Part shown: positions 60,398 through 64,000 of the stretch, piece by piece
Numbering within the stretch: position 1 is the first letter of the stretch
How the letters are laid out: each line of letters begins with the position of its first letter
Assembly (NCBI GenBank): GCA_024235955.1
Contig: JACKLJ010000002.1
Span: forward strand, 682,001-746,000
From: Burkholderiaceae bacterium
GTDB lineage: Bacteria; Pseudomonadota; Gammaproteobacteria; Burkholderiales; Burkholderiaceae_C
Length of the DNA: 64,000 bases
Reading direction: 5' to 3'
The notes under the pieces: model-generated
The model's database searches: none
What the model saw: the letters and a program-made list of their open reading frames with translations, nothing else
Told to the model about the DNA's origin: nothing
Translations under genes and position numbers: made by a program

Positions 60398-62419
60398 GTG
60401 TTCAAGACCGACTTCCTCGACATTCCACCACTCGCCAGCGTTGGCGGCGTGGTGCGCCTGCCCGGCTCCAAGAGCATTTCCAACCGCGCCCTGCTGCTGG
60501 CGGCCCTCAGCGCCGGGCGGACCACGCTGGTGGATCTGCTGGCATCGGACGACACCCGGGTAATGATCGACGCCCTGCGCACCCTGGGTTGCAGCGTCGA
60601 GCAGCATGGCCGCGACACGGTGGTGGAAGGCCTGGGTGGCCGTGCCCCCACCCGCTCGGCCAAGCTTTTCCTGGGCAACGCCGGCACCGCCATGCGGCCG
60701 CTGACCGCTGCGCTGGCCATCCTGGGTGGCGACTACGAACTCAGCGGCGTGCCCCGCATGCACGAGCGCCCGATCGGCGATCTGGTGGACGCGCTGCGGC
60801 CGCTGGGCTGCCGGATCGACTACCTGGGTCGGGAAGGCTACCCACCCCTGCGCATCCGCGAGCCGGACCTGCAACTCGACCAGCCGATCGCCGTGCGCGG
60901 CGATGTGTCCAGCCAGTTCCTCACCGCCCTGCTGCTGGCGCTGCCGCTGGCCTCGTCGCGCCCGGGGATGGGCGACATCGTCATCGAGGTGGTGGGCGAA
61001 CTCATTTCCCGCCCCTACATCGACATCACCCTGGCCATGCTGCGCCAGTTCGGCGTGTCCGTGCGCCTGGACGGATCGCAGCGCTTCGTCATCCCCGCCG
61101 GCAGCCAGTACCGCTCGCCGGGCCGCCTGCCGGTCGAGGCCGACGCCTCGTCCGCTAGCTATTTCATAGCTGCCTCCGGCCTAGGGGCGCCGGCGGAAGG
61201 CCAAAATGGCTTGAAAATCGAGGGCATTGGCGCGGAATCCGTGCAGGGTGACATCCGCTTCGTCGACGCTGCGCGCCTGATGGGCGTGCAGGTCGAGATG
61301 CAGCTCGACCACCTGCTGGTGCGCCGCGGCGCCTGGCCACTCAAGGCCATCGACCTGGACTGCAACCACATTCCGGACGCGGCCATGACCCTGGCCGTGA
61401 TGGCCTTGTACGCCGACGGGCCGAGTACCCTGCGCAACATCGCCAGCTGGCGCGTGAAGGAAACCGACCGCCTGGCCGCCATGGCAACCGAGCTGCGCAA
61501 GCTCGGCGCCGAGGTGGAAGAAGGGCCCGACTACCTGCGCGTCTACCCGCTGGCGCCGCCGGGCGGCACCGGCCGGCCCTGGCGCGCGGCCAGCATCCAT
61601 ACCTACGACGACCACCGCATGGCCATGTGCGCCTCGCTGGCGGCCTTCAACCCCGCAGGCCTTCCGGTGCGCGTCGAGGACCCGCAGTGCGTGGCCAAGA
61701 CCTTTCCCGACTACTTCGAGGCGCTGTTCTCGGTCAGCGCGCCGGCCTCCGGCGCCCTGCCCGTGCTGTGCATCGACGGCCCCACCGCTTCCGGCAAGGG
61801 CACGCTGGCCAGTGAGGTGGCGCGCCGCCTCGGCTACCACCTGCTCGACTCCGGTGCGCTCTACCGCGTGACCGCCCTGGCCGCATCGCGCATCGGCCTG
61901 GCGCAGGACGACACCGAAGCCACCACCCTGGCCGAACTGGCGCGCAAACTGCCGCTCAGCTTTGCCGACGGCCGCATCTGGCTGGCCGGTGAAGACGTGA
62001 CCGATGCCATCCGCTCCGAAGCCGTGGGCATGGGTGCCTCCCGCGTCTCCGCCCTGCCGGCCGTGCGCCAGGCATTGCTGGCGCTGCAGCACGGCTTCGC
62101 CCGCCTTCCCGGCCTGGTGGCCGACGGGCGGGATATGGGCACGGTGGTCTTCCCGGGCGCCCGGCTCAAGGTCTTCCTCACCGCCGACGTGGCCGAGCGG
62201 GCCCGGCGGCGCCATGAGCAATTGCTTGCCAAGGGAATTGAAAGTAAAATAGATAGTCTTTGCGCCGACTTGGCGGCGCGCGACGCGCGGGACTCCACCC
62301 GCGCCAGCGCGCCCCTGAAGCCGGCCGAAGATGCCCTGCTGCTCGACAACTCGGGTCAGACCATCGATGAATCGGTGGCGCAAGTGTTGGCGTGGTGGCA
62401 GGCAAGGCAGCCTTTCTAG
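60398..62419 (+). CDS. aroA-cmk: Fused EPSP synthase and cytidylate kinase
   Basis: 673 residues joining two enzymes. Residues 1 to about 445: 5-enolpyruvylshikimate 3-phosphate synthase, with LPGSKSISNRALLLAAL, LFLGNAGTAMRPLTA, RGDVSSQFLTALL, RPYIDITLAML and KETDRLAAMATELRKLGA, DDHRMAM. Residues about 454-673: cytidylate kinase, with P-loop GPTASGKGT (461-469), LDSGALYR, ADGRDMGTVVFPGA and RDARDSTR. GTG start. Residues about 253-274 (SYFIAASGLGAPAEGQNGLK) overlap a repeat A copy. NCBI-style annotation knows this fusion in Comamonadaceae. rpsA follows. Confidence 0.94.
   Translation: MFKTDFLDIPPLASVGGVVRLPGSKSISNRALLLAALSAGRTTLVDLLASDDTRVMIDALRTLGCSVEQHGRDTVVEGLGGRAPTRSAKLFLGNAGTAMRPLTAALAILGGDYELSGVPRMHERPIGDLVDALRPLGCRIDYLGREGYPPLRIREPDLQLDQPIAVRGDVSSQFLTALLLALPLASSRPGMGDIVIEVVGELISRPYIDITLAMLRQFGVSVRLDGSQRFVIPAGSQYRSPGRLPVEADASSASYFIAASGLGAPAEGQNGLKIEGIGAESVQGDIRFVDAARLMGVQVEMQLDHLLVRRGAWPLKAIDLDCNHIPDAAMTLAVMALYADGPSTLRNIASWRVKETDRLAAMATELRKLGAEVEEGPDYLRVYPLAPPGGTGRPWRAASIHTYDDHRMAMCASLAAFNPAGLPVRVEDPQCVAKTFPDYFEALFSVSAPASGALPVLCIDGPTASGKGTLASEVARRLGYHLLDSGALYRVTALAASRIGLAQDDTEATTLAELARKLPLSFADGRIWLAGEDVTDAIRSEAVGMGASRVSALPAVRQALLALQHGFARLPGLVADGRDMGTVVFPGARLKVFLTADVAERARRRHEQLLAKGIESKIDSLCADLAARDARDSTRASAPLKPAEDALLLDNSGQTIDESVAQVLAWWQARQPF
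61156..61219 (+). repeat. Repeat A remnant, copy 16, inside aroA
   Basis: TTCATAGCTGCCTCCGGCCT, then GGCGGAAGGCC and AAAATGGCTTGAAAAT, the tail seen in copy 11. Located where the native AroA sequence SYFIAA would itself read AGCTATTTCATAGCTGCC, so part of the match could be native. Confidence 0.6.
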
Positions 62420-62635
62420 GGCACGCCGGCCATCCGCCAGCGCAGGCGGGGGCAGGCAACCCCGGGCAGGCCGCCACCGCCCACCCGGTTCCCCGTGCCA
62501 CGCGGCCAGCGTGCAAGAACCCGGTGATCTTGTAACTTAACCGCGGCCTTGCCCGCAACAAACCTCCGCAGACAGCTATAGAAACGGAAGCAATCCTGCA
62601 GCCGTACATCCTGCATCCGCGGAATAGGAAACTTC
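62420..62635. other. Gap before rpsA with a possible repeat A remnant
   Basis: 216 bp without a gene. A weak inverted repeat A-like segment, CCGCAGACAGCTATAGAAAC (62571 on), is the only repeat trace; no clear promoter was placed, although rpsA is normally transcribed from its own strong promoters here. Confidence 0.4.
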
Positions 62636-64000
62636 ATGTCTGAATCTTTTGCCCAGTTGTTCGAAGAATCGCTCCAGCGCACCGAAATGCGCCCGGGCGA
62701 GGTCATCACCGCCGAGGTGGTTCGCGTCGAGCACAACTTCGTGGTGGTGAACGCCGGCCTCAAGTCGGAGGCCTATATTCCGATCGAGGAATTCAAGAAT
62801 GACCAGGGCGATGTGGAGGTCGAGACCGGCCAGTTCGTGCCGGTGGCCATCGGCTCCATCGAAAACGGCTACGGCGACACCATCCTGAGCCGTGACACCG
62901 CCAAGCGTCTGGCCTCCTGGCTGTCGCTGGAAAAGGCGCTGGAATCCGGCGAGTTCGTCGAAGGCACCGTCAACGGCAAGGTCAAGGGCGGCCTCACCGT
63001 GCTGGTCAACGGCATCCGTGCCTTCCTGCCGGGTTCGCTGGTCGACACCCGCCCGACCAAGGACTTGTCCATGTTCGAGGGCAAGACCATGGAATTCAAG
63101 GTCATCAAGCTTGACCGCAAGCGCAACAACGTGGTGCTGAGCCGCCGCGCCGTGATCGAAGCCAGCATGGGCGAAGAGCGCGAAAAGCTCATGGAAACGC
63201 TCAAGGAAGGTGCCATCGTCCAGGGTGTGGTCAAGAACATCACCGAATACGGTGCGTTTGTCGACCTGGGCGGCATCGACGGTCTGCTGCACATCACCGA
63301 CATGGCCTGGCGCCGTGTTCGCCACCCGAGCGAAGTGGTGCAGACCGGCCAGGAAATTACCGCCAAGATCCTCAAGTTCGATCCCGAGCGCATGCGCGTT
63401 TCGCTGGGCCTCAAGCAGTTGGGCGACGACCCGTGGCTGGGCGTGGCACGCCGTTACCCGCAGGGCACCCGCATGTTCGGCAAGGTCACCAACATCGCCG
63501 ACTACGGTGCGTTCGTCGAGCTGGAGCCCGGCATCGAAGGCCTGGTGCACGTCTCTGAAATGGACTGGACCAACAAGAACGTGGCCCCGAGCAAGGTCGT
63601 TGCCCTGGGCGACGAAGTCGAGGTCATGGTGCTCGAGATCGACGAGGACAAGCGTCGCATCTCCCTGGGCATGAAGCAGTGCCGCGCCAACCCCTGGGAA
63701 GAGTTCGCGCAGAACACCAAGCGCGGCGACCGCGTCAGCGGCCCGGTCAAGTCGATCACCGACTTCGGCGTGTTCGTGGGCCTGGCTGCCGGCATCGACG
63801 GCCTGGTGCACCTGTCCGACCTGTCCTGGAACGAGCCCGGTGAAGTCGCCGTGCGCGAGTACAAGAAGGGCCAGGACGTCGAAGCCGTGGTGCTGGCCGT
63901 GGACGTGGAGCGCGAGCGCATCAGCCTGGGCATCAAGCAGCTCGACCAGGATCCGTTCACGACGTTTGTGAGCGTGAACGACAAGGGCCAGATCGTCTCC
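62636..64000 (+). CDS. rpsA: 30S ribosomal protein S1 (3' end outside window)
   Basis: Start at ATG 62636 with AGGAAA upstream; 455 codons are in the window of about 560 usual. Binds mRNA and brings it to the 30S subunit. The window holds two non-canonical N-terminal S1 domains (ESFAQLFEESLQRTEMRPGEVI, TEVVRVEHNFVVVNAGLKSEAYIPIEEF) and two complete plus one partial RNA-binding S1 domains, with the repeated pattern GxVxxITDFGVFVGLAAGIDGLVHLSDLSW and KVTNIADYGAFVELEPGIEGLVHVSEM. Follows aroA-cmk, as is usual. Confidence 0.97.
   Translation, partial: MSESFAQLFEESLQRTEMRPGEVITAEVVRVEHNFVVVNAGLKSEAYIPIEEFKNDQGDVEVETGQFVPVAIGSIENGYGDTILSRDTAKRLASWLSLEKALESGEFVEGTVNGKVKGGLTVLVNGIRAFLPGSLVDTRPTKDLSMFEGKTMEFKVIKLDRKRNNVVLSRRAVIEASMGEEREKLMETLKEGAIVQGVVKNITEYGAFVDLGGIDGLLHITDMAWRRVRHPSEVVQTGQEITAKILKFDPERMRVSLGLKQLGDDPWLGVARRYPQGTRMFGKVTNIADYGAFVELEPGIEGLVHVSEMDWTNKNVAPSKVVALGDEVEVMVLEIDEDKRRISLGMKQCRANPWEEFAQNTKRGDRVSGPVKSITDFGVFVGLAAGIDGLVHLSDLSWNEPGEVAVREYKKGQDVEAVVLAVDVERERISLGIKQLDQDPFTTFVSVNDKGQIVS

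Overview
The window is about 64 kb of GC-rich, gene-dense chromosomal DNA from a betaproteobacterium, most likely order Burkholderiales, family Comamonadaceae. Evidence includes the order hupB - tRNA-Val - ppiD, divergent ppsA/ppsR, adjacent earP and efp, a fused aroA-cmk followed by rpsA, a tmRNA tag peptide ANDERFALAA, and dispersed short repeats of a kind I remember from Comamonadaceae. No plasmid or phage genes, transposase, rRNA operon or CRISPR array was seen. Assignment is by recognition of protein families and motifs; no database search was run.

Layout. 1-12 kb: end of an ECF sigma factor gene coupled to a membrane/ankyrin protein, an SDR, an IPTL-CTERM-like secreted protein, an acyl-CoA synthetase, a PaaI-type thioesterase, gloA, a CYTH-CHAD protein, an OmpA-family protein, chaC and pdxH, then 740 bp of stacked repeats. 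12-19.5 kb: an AEC transporter, the riboflavin/nusB set (ribBA, ribH, nusB, aminotransferase) running into ybgC-tolQ-tolR-tolA without tolB or pal. 19.7-26 kb: dnaE, then a compact set of a small Ras-like GTPase, three roadblock-like proteins and one unknown protein, the best candidate here for a little-described system. 26-40 kb: FAD oxidoreductase, gluQRS, tRNA-Lys, a minus-strand series ppsA - DUF4212 - symporter - yeeE - tcdA, ppsR, a GlcG/HbpS protein, a BI-1/YccA protein, tRNA-His, ppiD, tRNA-Val and HU. 40-48 kb: uvrC-pgsA-EamA transporter, earP and efp, a LOG-family protein and a hydratase. 48-54 kb: a beta-helix lipoprotein next to ssrA, gph, ubiG and a pair of unknown exported proteins. 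54-64 kb: ompA-like gene, gyrA, a DUF2059 protein, pheA, tyrA, aroA-cmk and the start of rpsA.

Two repeat families run through the window. Repeat A is about 65 bp (core ATAGCTGCCTGCGCCCGCC, right half GGCTGGAGGCC, able to fold into an imperfect hairpin); I count 16 copies or remnants, four inside reading frames (gluQRS, earP, aroA and the signal peptide of the DUF2059 protein). Repeat B is about 100 bp with tandem hairpins; its four copies show compensatory base changes in the main stem, and one separates tolQ from tolR.

The genes are mainly housekeeping: nucleotide, cofactor and aromatic amino acid synthesis, replication and repair, envelope maintenance, translation quality control and gluconeogenic carbon use. 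The accessory interest lies in the GTPase/roadblock set, the repeats, the exported proteins of unknown function and the lipoprotein beside ssrA.
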